Positions 34,701 through 44,114 of a stretch of DNA of 64,000 nucleotides are shown here, in pieces. The DNA is taken from the NCBI GenBank assembly GCA_014529385.2, contig CM043966.1, forward strand, positions 142,708,211 to 142,772,210. Reading direction: 5' to 3'. The first letter of the stretch is position 1; every line of letters begins with the position of its first letter. The position numbers and the translations under genes are program-made. The DNA comes from Adiantum capillus-veneris (lineage: Eukaryota > Streptophyta > Polypodiopsida > Polypodiales > Pteridaceae). The notes under the pieces were generated by a model that saw only the letters and a list, made by a program, of their open reading frames with translations, was not told the DNA's origin and made no database searches.

Positions 34701-36530
34701 CGGGTAGTGCTAATAGCCAACTGATGTGTCTGCCAATAGTATGACAAAAATAATCAACCTTGTCGAGCAATTTCAAGGGAAATTAACTAGGATTGTGTGG
34801 CAAGCATCCTATGTCGGCTTGTAGAAACAGCGACAACGAGTCGGCCATGCCGAGCAACTTGCTTCCTTCAACACGTCCAGTAAGAGGCCATGCATATCTC
34901 CTTGAGATATTAACAAATAATCCCTTGCCATGTATGCAACGAAATTTGAATGCTTATGTGAACAGTCAGAGGCCGTGCCTATGCTTGGAGTGGGAAAAGT
35001 GTGTCACCTTTAATGCATTTGGGAGATATGCAATAGAGGTGATACATGCTCAATAAACAAATATCATCTGCGTACCTCATTAAATACTCCTGCCGAGGAA
35101 TCTTTCCGCCTTAAGAGTCGAAGGAGTTGCAATCAAGAAGAAAATCGAGAAATTATATTCCAGATACTACTCAATGGATGCGCTACTTCTTGGTGCAAAG
35201 GGCCTTGCCCAATTTGCAACCCCAAATTCAGAGGTAGAAAAAGAAAGACACCTGTCAGTCTTCCGAAAATGTAAGAAACAATTAGCCATGTCGATCAGTT
35301 TTGCACCCGTCATCAAATTGAGCAATAGGCCATGCTTATTTCCATCAAATCCGACTGCTGATGAGAACTTTCACAAGCCGTGCTTGTCTGTGGAGTGCTT
35401 AAAGTTCACTCACCGTTGGTGCGTGATAGAAATATACAGCATAGTTTGAAAAATCATGTCAATCAAACCGGAAAAAGAAAAACTATGCACACCTTAGTAA
35501 GTACATGCCTCGACCTGCCGTAGGTTGTATCCATGCCGATTGCAGCCTTGCTTGGCTTTGCATATTTGTAATAAGCTAAGGAAAACTAGACATACCTTGA
35601 ACTTCAGTTTGCGATCGACAGCAATCGTGTCATGTCGTAGAATATTGCAGAAACTCAACCCGTGCTCAACTTGCTTGAATTTTCTCCACCTGCTGACCCT
35701 TGGCCTGACTATGCTTTACCAAGTCTTTGCTGCCATGCAAAGCATACCATCCATGCCATACTTTGTCATAAAGCCTTGTTGCGCATTGATTGTATCCTAA
35801 TCCGCGTACTTGATGTTGGCGTACAGCCACACATGCCTTGCATGATTTTCCTTTACTGTCCTTGCGAGGTGGGCCATGCCTAAGTTCTTGCGTTTTCATA
35901 TGGAATTTGTATCAAGTGGTAGGATTCTTGTTGAGGGTGCAAGAGACCCCGAGTTCAATTCTGTAAATTTCCGCTGAGATGAGCTGCCTACGTCAATGCC
36001 ATGCTCGATGCTTGTTGGTGGATGGCGGACCTGATAGCCCGAGGATGGAGTTGAACATTTGAGAGTTTCTCATGGACACCATCCCTAAATTGTTTGTGGA
36101 AAATTACCCTAAACTAGGGTAATATGAGGAAAAAAAATAAAACCTCCAAGCGATGGCGGCCGTCTGCGCAGGGTAAGGAAGACGCACCCCGTTGGCTACG
36201 TTGGTTGCACATCCTCGAGCTAGTGACGAGTTTTTTCTCAGCATGGCAGCGCAAAGCCAACGAATCCCTCTGCATGCAAAAATATGGAGGTCGAGTCCCC
36301 TATGACTGTGTGTATAGGAGGCGGTTCTCGCCTTGTCGAATCCGCTGTCAAAGACCCGCCATGCAAGCCCGGCTTCCCACTGTGCTGTCATGCACAACAT
36401 AGAAGGTCCTTTATCCTTGCCTACTTTCGTAGTCTCCATGCCTCCTTTTCCCAAGACGAGAGAGAGAAAGCTGACAGAGGAAGAGAGCACGCATCAAAGA
36501 ATTCGTATCCTTCTCCTTTCCCCTTCCATA
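31704..36530 (-). other. Element A interior, right of the B insertion: non-coding
   Basis: Almost 5 kb without a recognisable protein domain on either strand. Noted inside: a 102-bp tandem duplication at about 33918-34119; a short perfect inverted repeat (AAAATCTTCT / AGAAGATTTT) near 33808-33828; and repeated [GA]GCC[AG]TGC-type words, often followed by TT or TA, at 34323, 34891, 34970, 35331, 35375 and 35872. Small ORFs exist (e.g. 36104-36490 minus, 35525-35800 plus) but overlap on opposite strands and look random. Confidence 0.55.
33918..34119. repeat. 102-bp tandem duplication in element A
   Basis: AGCATTCCACAAT at 33961 recurs at 34063, with GACTCGCTCATTGAGAGAGG closing both units and GTGCTCTTA...CATCTTATGC opening both. 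Confidence 0.8.
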
Positions 36531-36542
36531 GCTCTGATACCA
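36531..36542 (-). promoter_or_regulatory. Primer-binding site of element A
   Basis: Minus strand TGGTATCAGAGC (initiator tRNA-Met type), next to the LTR edge at 36544. Confidence 0.9.
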
Positions 36543-36543
36543 A

Positions 36544-36715
36544 TGTAAGAAACTAGGAAACTAGGCTCTGCTGGATCCTCCTCCCAACCTCCCTTTATAG
36601 GTGGGCTCCTAGCCCCTTGCCCTAGACGGATCCTCTGTCCACACTACCTAGCCCGGACCTTGGCCATAGTCCTTGCCTAGCCTAGTTCTTAGGGTACAGG
36701 ACCCGTGTCCTGACA
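36544..36715 (-). repeat. 5' LTR of element A
   Basis: TGTAAGAAACTAGG ... GTGTCCTGACA on the plus strand, followed by the CCTAT duplication. Nine differences from the partner at 17213-17384. Confidence 0.92.
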
Positions 36716-36720
36716 CCTAT

Positions 36721-37040
36721 TCAATGGTGGTGTGGGAGGATGTGTTTGTTGTTTCCATGCAAGGACATCGTTCTTGTACATTTTTTTTCTTGACTCTCTA
36801 CAACTGTTTGTTTCTCTATGGTTTGAGCAATATTACACTTCCTCTTTTAAACTTTCTTTGGAATGTTCACTAAGGGTCTAATCTTGTGTACCCTCTTTGT
36901 AAGAAGTCTACTTATATGAGAAAATGGGATCACTTCAAAAAAGATTTGGAAGAATGTGTTGCATTGGACACTTGTTGGGTCCATCAAAGTATGAGCTTTT
37001 TTTGCACCACGATCAAGGCACGTGCTACATTTTTGGAGAA
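36721..37040 (+). other. Target-site flank right of element A
   Basis: Continues the sequence that ends at 17212. The frame at about 36886-37035 reads like protein (KKSTYMRKWDHFKKDLEECV) but has no recognised domain and no clear start. It may be more of the unknown gene whose broken copy lies at 16604-17075. Confidence 0.35.
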
Positions 37041-37290
37041 AAAGAATGGAACTTTCCATGCAAGGTCATGTTCTCAGGGTAGATTACGGCCAAATCATGC
37101 CTATTTTGCACCAAAGAACCCGTCCGGGTGGGTTTTTGAGACCCGAGGGGCCCGGATCTACTAGCCCCGTGCACCACGGCACAAAAATGGTATGTTTGAC
37201 CACCCGAACGGGTTCTTTGGTGTAAAATAGGTGTGATTTGGCCGTAATCTACCCCGAGAACATGACCTCGCATGGAAATTTCCGTTCTTT
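37041..37290. mobile_element. Foldback (MITE-like) element, about 250 bp
   Basis: Arms 37041-37130 and 37200-37290 are inverted copies with few mismatches: AAAGAATGGAACTTTCCATG at the left is answered by CATGGAAATTTCCGTTCTTT at the right, and GTAGATTACGGCCAAATCA pairs with TGATTTGGCCGTAATCTAC. The centre (CCCGAGGGGCCCGGATC) is GC-rich. No ORF of its own and no clear target duplication. Confidence 0.85.
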
Positions 37291-37784
37291 CAGCCACAAT
37301 CCAACAAATATATTCTTACAAATGGGAATATTCCGGTGAGCCTTTTGGTTTTTTGACGAGTTATTTTAGATTTTCGGTGAGTAATTTTTCTCATGTACGA
37401 TGGCTTCTCCTCATTATGGGGGTCTTACAAATGTATTTTTCTAAAATAAAAACTACAAGGGTAAATCAAGGTCCATATTTAATGCATTCCCATGTTCATC
37501 TTCAATGGAATAATTAGTTAAACCGCAAAATTTTTTACTACGTCATGAATATAGGTCAGGTATTTCTTAAGTTGGCTCAATTTTATTTCAAAATACCATT
37601 TTTAGGTATGTAGTACAAATGTGAAGCTTCTACGATATGTCAATAAAGAGTGATGGAATTCAATACTCATTTAAGCTCAGCAATAAACTGCAACTATTGC
37701 ATAAACTTCTATTTTTTCAAAAATAAAATTTTTGTGTTTTTTGAAATCAAAATATGAGTCTTATCATGTTTTTAACATATTAAA
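37291..37784. other. A/T-rich non-coding stretch
   Basis: Short ORFs only; nothing recognised. Confidence 0.5.
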
Positions 37785-38155
37785 ACTATACTTCCATGAA
37801 TAGTTCGTATTGTATACATAAGTTATGGTGAGATTACCAAAATCTACCATGACCTGTGTGGTCTAAGCCATTAACTTGATCTAAGGAACTTATGTGCATA
37901 TGTCCTAAGTCCACCACCTCCCCCACCATTTTGAAATTTGGTCAAAGATTCATTAAGTTTTAAGTAGTTACTATATTTCCATGAATATTTCATATTGTAT
38001 ACATAAGTTATGGTGAGATTATCAAAATCTACCATCACCTGTGTGGTCTCAGCCACTAACTTGATTGAAGGAACTTTTGTGCATATGTCGTAAAGTCCAC
38101 CACCTCCCCCACCATTCTAAAGTTTGTTCAAAGATTCATTAAGTTTTAAGTAATT
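37785..38155. repeat. Two-copy tandem repeat, period 185 bp
   Basis: TGTATACATAAGTTATGG at 37811 recurs at 37996, and CCACCACCTCCCCCACCATT closes both units. About 90% identical by eye. Confidence 0.85.
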
Positions 38156-38159
38156 ACTT

Positions 38160-38206
38160 AAAATTCCAAATAAGAGGCCCTCCTATATCCCATTCTCTTC
38201 CTAATT
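38160..38206 (-). repeat. Dispersed repeat end, copy 2
   Basis: AAATAAGAGGCCCTCCTAT then TCTTCCTAAT. Reverse orientation of 14279-14325, same orientation as 40256-40312. Preceded by the shared TTAAGTTTTAA text. Confidence 0.6.
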
Positions 38207-39400
38207 TCTATAAAGGTTGATTGTACTATTAGCAGCTATATGTTTCATGCTCACATTTTATATTTAGATACCCTTTATTATAAATATAAATAATGATCTG
38301 TACTTTGTTTTATGGTCCCTTTTGACCATCCTTTCATGACAACATAAAGTAACTTCAAAACAATAACAAAGTTTAGTGCAAGTAAAGAGATGACACAATA
38401 AGATGGTAGAAATTGTATTTCCTTAATCAATTACATGAGCCCACTCGCTTAGCATATGCGTGGTGTACTTAAATGTTCTGTACATGGGAAACAGAGCTAG
38501 TATCTCTCTCTCACTACCACTCTATTGCTCGCTCTTTTGGCCCCTTCGTCTTGCCTTCCATTTGCAACACCTTTCGTTGCAACTGTAAGTCTAGCAGACA
38601 CTTTGGTTCCACACTTGATGTCCATCTTGGCTTGGTTGGTTCTTGGTCTACAATTGAGCCACAAAGTGACTGATTATATCTCACTAGGGCTTGACTTTCC
38701 AAATATTGTAGGCATGAAATTCCACATTATTCACTTTTGCACTACACTGTCTGTAGATCAAAAGTGAACACATGGATCTACAATATTAGAATCTAAAGAC
38801 AATGTGAGTTTCTTAAATCCATAGGTGAATTTGATTGCAATATAAACATTACAACTTTACCTCTTCCAAGAGAAATTCTTTAAACATTGTTGAATTTAGA
38901 CCAACCCATATTGTGGCCTACATTGCTGAAATGCATTGGAGTCAAGTTTTCCAACCATTGTCAGCATCTTTCAATTAAATCTTTTGGAGGCACTAGTACC
39001 AGTTTTCAATGTTGTTGAATATAGGAGAATCTGCTAAAACAAGAGATGATTAATAAAGAATCCTTCTAATTTCAAAGAAAAAAGAGCTCTAATAAGTCAT
39101 TCATGGAAAAAATACAATAACCACACATGCTTTGCAGGAACTGACACTTACCGTAGGATCCTTTGCCAACATTGAAAACTTGTGACCCTTCATAAGCCTT
39201 ACATACACCCCTTGCATTTTGCTACATTGGCACCATGTATAGTAAATCTCTACTGCATTGTAATCCTTTTCCGGGTAGCTATGAGCAAGAAAACTCTTAC
39301 TAGAAATTACTTGCATAATGCATAGTTCACACACACACACACATACACACACTGAAGAAGGAGATGTTGTAGCAACTGTGAAAAGGATTTTGAAAGGAGA
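38207..39400. other. A/T-rich non-coding stretch
   Basis: No gene seen. An (AC)n tract is at about 39331-39350; small ORFs on both strands have no recognisable domain. Confidence 0.5.
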
Positions 39401-39407
39401 TAGGGAG

Positions 39408-39860
39408 CTAGAGTAGGAAAGTTGATTTTGCACATCAAGAAAGAGGTCATGGAACTCAAAAGAGAGATGCAAGCTTGGGAAGAGAACAAAAGTGGATTGG
39501 GAACCTAGAAGTTGGAGCTATGGAGATAGAAGTTGCAGATCTAGAATGAGATGTTGGAGCTATGGAGAAAGAGGTTGCAGATCTACAAGAGAAGCTATTG
39601 GATCTAATGGAGAAAGAGGTTGCATATTGGGAAGAGAAGTCGTTAGAGCTATGGAGAAAGAGGTTGCAGGTTTGGAAGGAAATGTTGCCGCTATGGAGAA
39701 AGAGGTTGCAGATCTAGAAGGAGATGTTACAGCTATGGAGAAAGAGGTTTCAGATTTACAAGGAGATGTTGTAGCTATGAAGGAAGAGGTTGCAGGTTTA
39801 GAAGGAGATGTTGTAGCTATGCAGGAAGAGGTTGCAGACCTAGAAGGAGATGTTACATAG
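39408..39860 (+). pseudogene. Coiled-coil protein remnant encoded by a 42-bp minisatellite
   Basis: A 42-bp unit (ggagatgttgtagctatgga + gaaagaggttgcagatctagaa) is repeated about eight or nine times between 39505 and 39860. It encodes 14-residue units of the type AMEKEVADLEGDV. Fourteen residues are two heptads, and hydrophobic residues (M, V, L, V) fall at a/d-like spacing, so the product would be a coiled coil. The upstream text (KKEVMELKREMQAWEE) is also heptad-like. The frame is broken by stops near 39508 and 39550 and a frameshift near 39640; the last about 70 codons (to the stop at 39860) are clean. Gene identity unknown. Confidence 0.6.
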
Positions 39861-40255
39861 GTAGAATGATGTGTGATAGGCTACTTTACAAAAAGATTCC
39901 CTAGCATGAGAAGAGGAGGAGAGAGAGATGTCAGAGCATTTTAGAGAGAGAGTGGGGATAAAGATTGCAGATCTTCACTTTTCAACATAGCTGAGGGGAG
40001 AGAAAGAGAGCTTGGGAAACTTTTGGAGGGGGAGAAATAAGAAGAGAGAGAAGACAAAGAGGGGACAAGATAGGAAAACTTTTAACATTTGAAAATTGAA
40101 AAGGTTCTTTTGGGGGGAGAGTAACTCCAACCAGACCTAGTAAAATATACATATATTCTCTAGAGAAAATAAGCAAAAGTATTTTTATAAAGGCATGTCT
40201 AGGCTATCTAGCCCACCATTCTAGCCCTTGGTCAAAGCTTGATTAAGTTTTAAAT

Positions 40256-40312
40256 ATTTCCTTAAACTGCCAGATAAAGAGGCCCTCCTATTCCCCATTC
40301 CCTTCCTAATGT
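40256..40312 (-). repeat. Dispersed repeat end, copy 3
   Basis: GATAAAGAGGCCCTCCTATT then CCCTTCCTAATG, with the same TTAAGTTTTAA flank as copy 2. Confidence 0.65.
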
Positions 40313-40708
40313 GGGGCGAATGACAAACTTGATGCCAAGGGTTTTACAATGTCCTCTGGGTTTGTCCCCTCTTGACCTAGGCTTAAGGCACAGTGGGAGA
40401 GGACTGACGTGCCTTCTTGTAAAGGCTTACCATGCCGATTCCAGTCCACCAATATACATTTGTGAGAATTAAGGGTAAGGTAATCTTCCGCGCAGATGGA
40501 ACTTAATTCTTTGCACTTGAATAGCTCCACATTACCATGTGGATGACCCCATGTGGCTCAAGTAGTGCCACAGGGAGCTATCCCTACCCATAGGCACGTT
40601 ACAAGAACGTCCAATACGCATTGCAAACTTATCAACATGGATGCGGTTTGCAAAACATTTTACACGACTTCAAAACTTGTTGTAAAGAATAACAGACAAA
40701 TCACGTGG
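40313..40708. other. Non-coding stretch 3' of the unknown minus-strand gene
   Basis: No domain recognised; possibly the decayed 3' end of the neighbouring pseudogene. Confidence 0.4.
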
Positions 40709-41765
40709 CTAAAATTTTTTTATGTCAGCTTCTTCATCCATCTCTTCAAGGTTTTTCTTTGTGAGGTCAATGCTAGAGTGATCATCTCCACCCATAGTGA
40801 TCAGCGGCTTGTGTGGATGGAAAGCACTTTTTGGGATGCTTTCATAAAATGAGGCACATGATTGGATTTCTATAAGTGTACTTGCCACCATTTGCACCAA
40901 CTATTGTTTGTTTTCACTGGGCAGGAAAGAGAGTCTTTTTGGGAGAGCTTGGTTCTTTAAAGTCAATTTGAAATTTGACCTTCTCTTACTTTCCCCTGGG
41001 ATCCTTCATGCCCGCATAGATAGTAAGCACTGAGAGCAACTCATCTTCTCTAAGTCTTAGTGTTTTGGCAATGCCATCAACGAACAAAAAGTGACGACCA
41101 TCCACCACCACTGCATGAAAAGTGAGAATTTGGAGGTCATGTACTTCCTCCAACACCTCATCTCCCTTTATCATCACATCCTCCTCCTCAATGGAGCTAG
41201 GATCTTGCAGGAGGATGAGTGCCATAGATGCTTCAACCTGCTCATCAACCTCTTCGATAACTTTATTTGATTCCCCCACAATGGCTACATGTGGTTTTTG
41301 ACTGGCCTTTTCCTTTGATTCTCCCTTCTTCTCCATTCCCTCAAGCACAAGCAAGACCAGAACCATGTCCCAAGAAATGAATTGGGTGCCTATGCACCCC
41401 ATGCCCAAGTCTATGAGGTCATTCTTATCCTCTGTCCTACAATCCCGTTTAGTGAGCCCTTTAATAAACCTCAACAAGAGGAATCAAAAGTTTTTGTTGT
41501 TCACATAGAGGTGTTTGAGAAAATCCATTGGCAACCATGCCATGTTGGATCCCTCGAAGACTATGGAATATTCTTCCATGTGCTGTGCCATGTAGTCAAG
41601 AAATCTTTGGAATGCCTCTACATGAAGTTTGGTAGTGGCATGCATCACAATCGTCTCCTCAAACACACTGAATAGTTTATGTGCTCGATCCACAAGTCCT
41701 ACCTTTTCTTGTTGTGTGAGAAGTGCATCCGAAGACGTTGCCATGGGTTTGTTCACGAAGAACAT
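40709..41765 (-). pseudogene. Unknown repeat-borne gene (paralogue of 16604-17075)
   Basis: ATG at 41765 (or 41744, MATSSDALLTQQEK). One frame to 40986 with a TGA at 41484-41486. Seen: an N-terminal helical part (DRAHKLFSVFEE, LHVEAFQRFLDYMAQHMEE), then WLPMDFLKHLYVNNKNF, FIKGLTKRDCRTEDKND, LGMGCIGTQFISWDM, an acidic linker (about residues 155-205) and a C-terminal EVLEEVHDLQILTFHAVV with DGRHFLFVDGIAK. After the stop at 40986 a short stretch stays readable (KVKFQIDFKEPSSPK), and another frame is open to 40709. The diverged copy at 16604 keeps the same residues in the middle and C-terminal blocks. I do not recognise the family. It lies downstream of a gag N-terminus on the same strand, so it could be a retroelement passenger. 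Confidence 0.55.
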
Positions 41766-41898
41766 GGAAAGAGAGCTGAAAGCTAGAGTTTTGTTAATGT
41801 GAGAAATGAAGTTTAAAACCTAGAAAGTCACTTATATACCCAATGTCACGTTTTAATGAAACACTTAAAATTAATGTCAAATTAACTTAAAACTATAA

Positions 41899-42546
41899 TT
41901 ATAAGTCAGGAGCACTCGATTGCTCTCTTAGCAAGGATATTGACAGAGGGGCATTCGCTTTCAACTCTCTTCGTTGCCTCACCTTGCGTAAGCTCTCGAC
42001 TTCCTTTTCCCTAGCCGTAGTGATATATCGCTCAACCTCTTGCACTTTGGTAAGGCTTCTACAATCGGGTAATATGACCTCGGAGAGGAATAGGTCTGAA
42101 GAGTCAGGAGGTGCAGTGGATGAAGTATTCATGTGCACATTCTCTAAGGGCATAGGATCTATGTTGGTTATGAATGGAGAATTTACTTCCCCATCACCCT
42201 CATTTACATCATTAGCTCCATGTTCGGAGTGAGTGGCTCTACTAAAGGTTTCCTTCAAGCGGCTAAGCACGCTTGGCCCGGACCGCGGGCCCATGACATG
42301 CATGTCTTGGCTTGAGCTATCAGGATTAGGCATTGGGAAACCCTCCATGACGTCGTAGTCAGAGAAAGAGTCACTAGCCACTATGTTCGGATCTTGGTTT
42401 GTACTACCTTGGGTCCCCGTCGAGGGCCCGGAACCTAAGGTAGGTGGATAATGAGAACTCACATAAGTCGAAGTTCTCTCTAGTTGCTCCATCTCTAGCA
42501 CACGACCAGAGCGCAGATGCATGTGCCTTTGACAACCTACAAGCAT
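41899..42546 (-). CDS. Gag-like N-terminal ORF, probably of the minus-strand family X element
   Basis: ATG at 42546, 215 codons, no internal stop. It begins with MHLRSGRVLE a few residues in, the LRSGR word seen at the start of plant gypsy Gag proteins and also in element Z (MNLRSGRNL). The rest is low-complexity Ser/Pro/Asp-rich, then a charged helix (VQEVERYITTAREKEVESL). It lies about 600 bp downstream of the X primer-binding site on the same strand, the expected place for gag. No capsid or zinc-knuckle domain follows before the unknown gene at 41765, so the element is truncated or rearranged. Confidence 0.5.
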   Translation of the reverse strand: MLVGCQRHMHLRSGRVLEMEQLERTSTYVSSHYPPTLGSGPSTGTQGSTNQDPNIVASDSFSDYDVMEGFPMPNPDSSSQDMHVMGPRSGPSVLSRLKETFSRATHSEHGANDVNEGDGEVNSPFITNIDPMPLENVHMNTSSTAPPDSSDLFLSEVILPDCRSLTKVQEVERYITTAREKEVESLRKVRQRRELKANAPLSISLLREQSSAPDL

Positions 42547-43144
42547 CGGTGAATAACCTCGAAGGTTAACCGCTTACTTTTTTAAGCGTCCGTTTTCACT
42601 CATTTTTTTATGTTTTTTAATATTTTTGAATGATCGATTTTTTGATTAAAGTGTGTGATAGCTCGAAATGAGCGTATCACTCAGAGGGTCACGATGTGCT
42701 TTACAGCACAACATTCTGTCACCTGAAGTCCGTTGGTCCTCAAAAAAGTCAATTTTTAGCTACGTGTGAAGCTAAACTACGTAATTTTAAAGGGCGATTG
42801 AGGCCTGAGCCTGAGCGTGAGCTTGGGCTTGGGTCTGGGAGATATTCCCGACCCCAGTCCTACCTTTAAATTTTTTAATTTTTTTTTTCCAACACACTTC
42901 ATTAGCTCTCACAGATTTACTTCCTACTTACTGTACTTTGCATTACACAGAACTAATAACCTTAATACTAAGACCTTATCACAGATAAAACACAGTAACC
43001 TTTCAAAACTTCATTAACAAAGAAATACACATTAGCAATATAAAATCCTTCTTCTCAACACACACGCCTTCCTTCCCTACCCTTCCTACAATTGAAATTG
43101 CACAACAAAAGAAGCACATAGTGCCATTCAAGCTTAGTGTATGG
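42547..43144 (-). other. Leader of the minus-strand family X element
   Basis: Aligns (by eye, with gaps) with the sequence after the X LTR at 47104-47340: shared words include GGCACT.TGTGCTTCTT, TTTGTTAAT and CAGTAAGTAG. That supports one family with a common leader. No gene. Confidence 0.55.
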
Positions 43145-43164
43145 CATTCCCCGGAAGTGGCGCC
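43145..43164 (-). promoter_or_regulatory. Primer-binding site of family X copy 2
   Basis: Minus strand TGGCGCCACTTCCGGGGAAT, five bases inside the LTR edge. Similar to the Asp-tRNA-like site of element B. Confidence 0.7.
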
Positions 43165-43169
43165 AAAAA

Positions 43170-43418
43170 TGTGCACGTATGTCGCACGTGTCAATGCAAG
43201 GAACTTGCCGATACACTATGTGCGAGCCACAAATGGCTCCAAGCACACAACAAGCCTAAACTAGTAAGCTCAAAGATGGTTATGGTGTGTCACTCACCGC
43301 TCTATGCTTACTGTCGTGGAGGATTCCTCGCCGCAAAGAAGAGGGAGACGCCGCTAACCCGCGCTCAACCGCCTCGCCATCGTCGTGCCGCCGCAATGCT
43401 TGACCGCTCTCTCTCGAG

Positions 43419-43452
<34 letters not shown>

Positions 43453-43724
43453 GCATACACACACACACACACAAGAAGAAGAAGAAGAAGAAGAAGATGG
43501 AGATGGAGCAAGAGCACTCTTCAATTGCACAATGAGTGAATTTTAGGTTTAGTTGACTTTTATATGAGCCAACTAATCCCTTGAATGTTCTAGTTAGAGT
43601 GCGCCTCTCATCGGAGATCACTCTTACCCTTTTCCTATTGGACCAACAAGCCCGATACCTGACTCTACCAAATAAATAATACAGCGTCCGTCGTAGGTGA
43701 TATGAATGTGCATGACGGTTAACA
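43170..43724 (-). repeat. Family X LTR, copy 2 (5' LTR), inserted in Y gag
   Basis: Minus strand begins TGTTAACCGTCATGC at 43724 and ends at 43170. Contains, on the plus strand, (CT)n 43407-43434, (AC)n 43434-43473 and (GAA)n 43474-43497, the counterpart of the (TG)(AG) tract in copy 1. Its outer edge interrupts the Y gag frame at 43725. Confidence 0.85.
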
Positions 43725-44114
43725 CTTTAGAAAATTGGGTGCCCCTTTGTCCTCCCTCAGCGATGTGATCCATCGTCCCCATACATCCACAAACTTGGAT
43801 TCGTATACTTCCTATCTAGCCATACTTCCTTGCTTCAACCCCATCAGCAATTGCCACAATTTCTCCAATGTGGTGCCTTCTCCAAAGCGTCTTAGAAATG
43901 CTTCTCTTAGTAGGTCCCACCTCTCCTTGCTGGCTTGCACCAAGATGTTGTACCATGATCTTGCTTCCACTTTCATTAACAGTGGAAAAATACGCAGATG
44001 TGAAGCATCATCATCCCTTCCAGAGACGACACATGCTATTTCAAGATTATCTAAGAAAGTTAAAGCATCTTCCCCTACCTTACCCATGAAGGTTGGGAAG
44101 GAAATGTTTGCCAT
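43725..44114 (-). pseudogene. gag: Gag N-terminus of element Y, cut by the X LTR
   Basis: ATG at 44114: MANISFPTFMGKVGEDALTF, then LEIACVVSGRDDDASHLR and LLMKVEARSWYNILV. This aligns with W Gag (MAFSYPEFHGRSDEDVEEF, MEVACISNQIHDPTQMLR, CLKSDARAW), so it is a Retrotrans_gag domain of the same superfamily. A TAG at about 43812 breaks the frame, and readable text continues (KFVDVWGRWITSLREDKGA) to the X LTR edge at 43724. The remaining Gag and any Pol are not seen. Confidence 0.75.

Larger units (their letters stand above)
17213..36715 (-). mobile_element. Element A: non-coding LTR element hosting elements B and C
   Basis: LTRs at 17213-17384 and 36544-36715 (172 bp each, nine differences, about 5%) are flanked by perfect CCTAT duplications (17208-17212 and 36716-36720). 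Minus orientation is shown by a tRNA-iMet-type primer-binding site (TGGTATCAGAGC) inside the right LTR and a polypurine tract next to the left one. Without B and its duplicated target, the interior is about 5.5 kb and I find no Gag or Pol domain in it, so it is best described as a large non-autonomous (LARD-like) derivative. It is the oldest of the three nested elements. Confidence 0.9.

Noticed and set aside
36104-36490. 128-residue minus-strand ORF beside the element A primer-binding site
   Set aside because: Overlapped by open frames on the opposite strand and without any Gag-like motif; it may be chance in a GC-richer patch.
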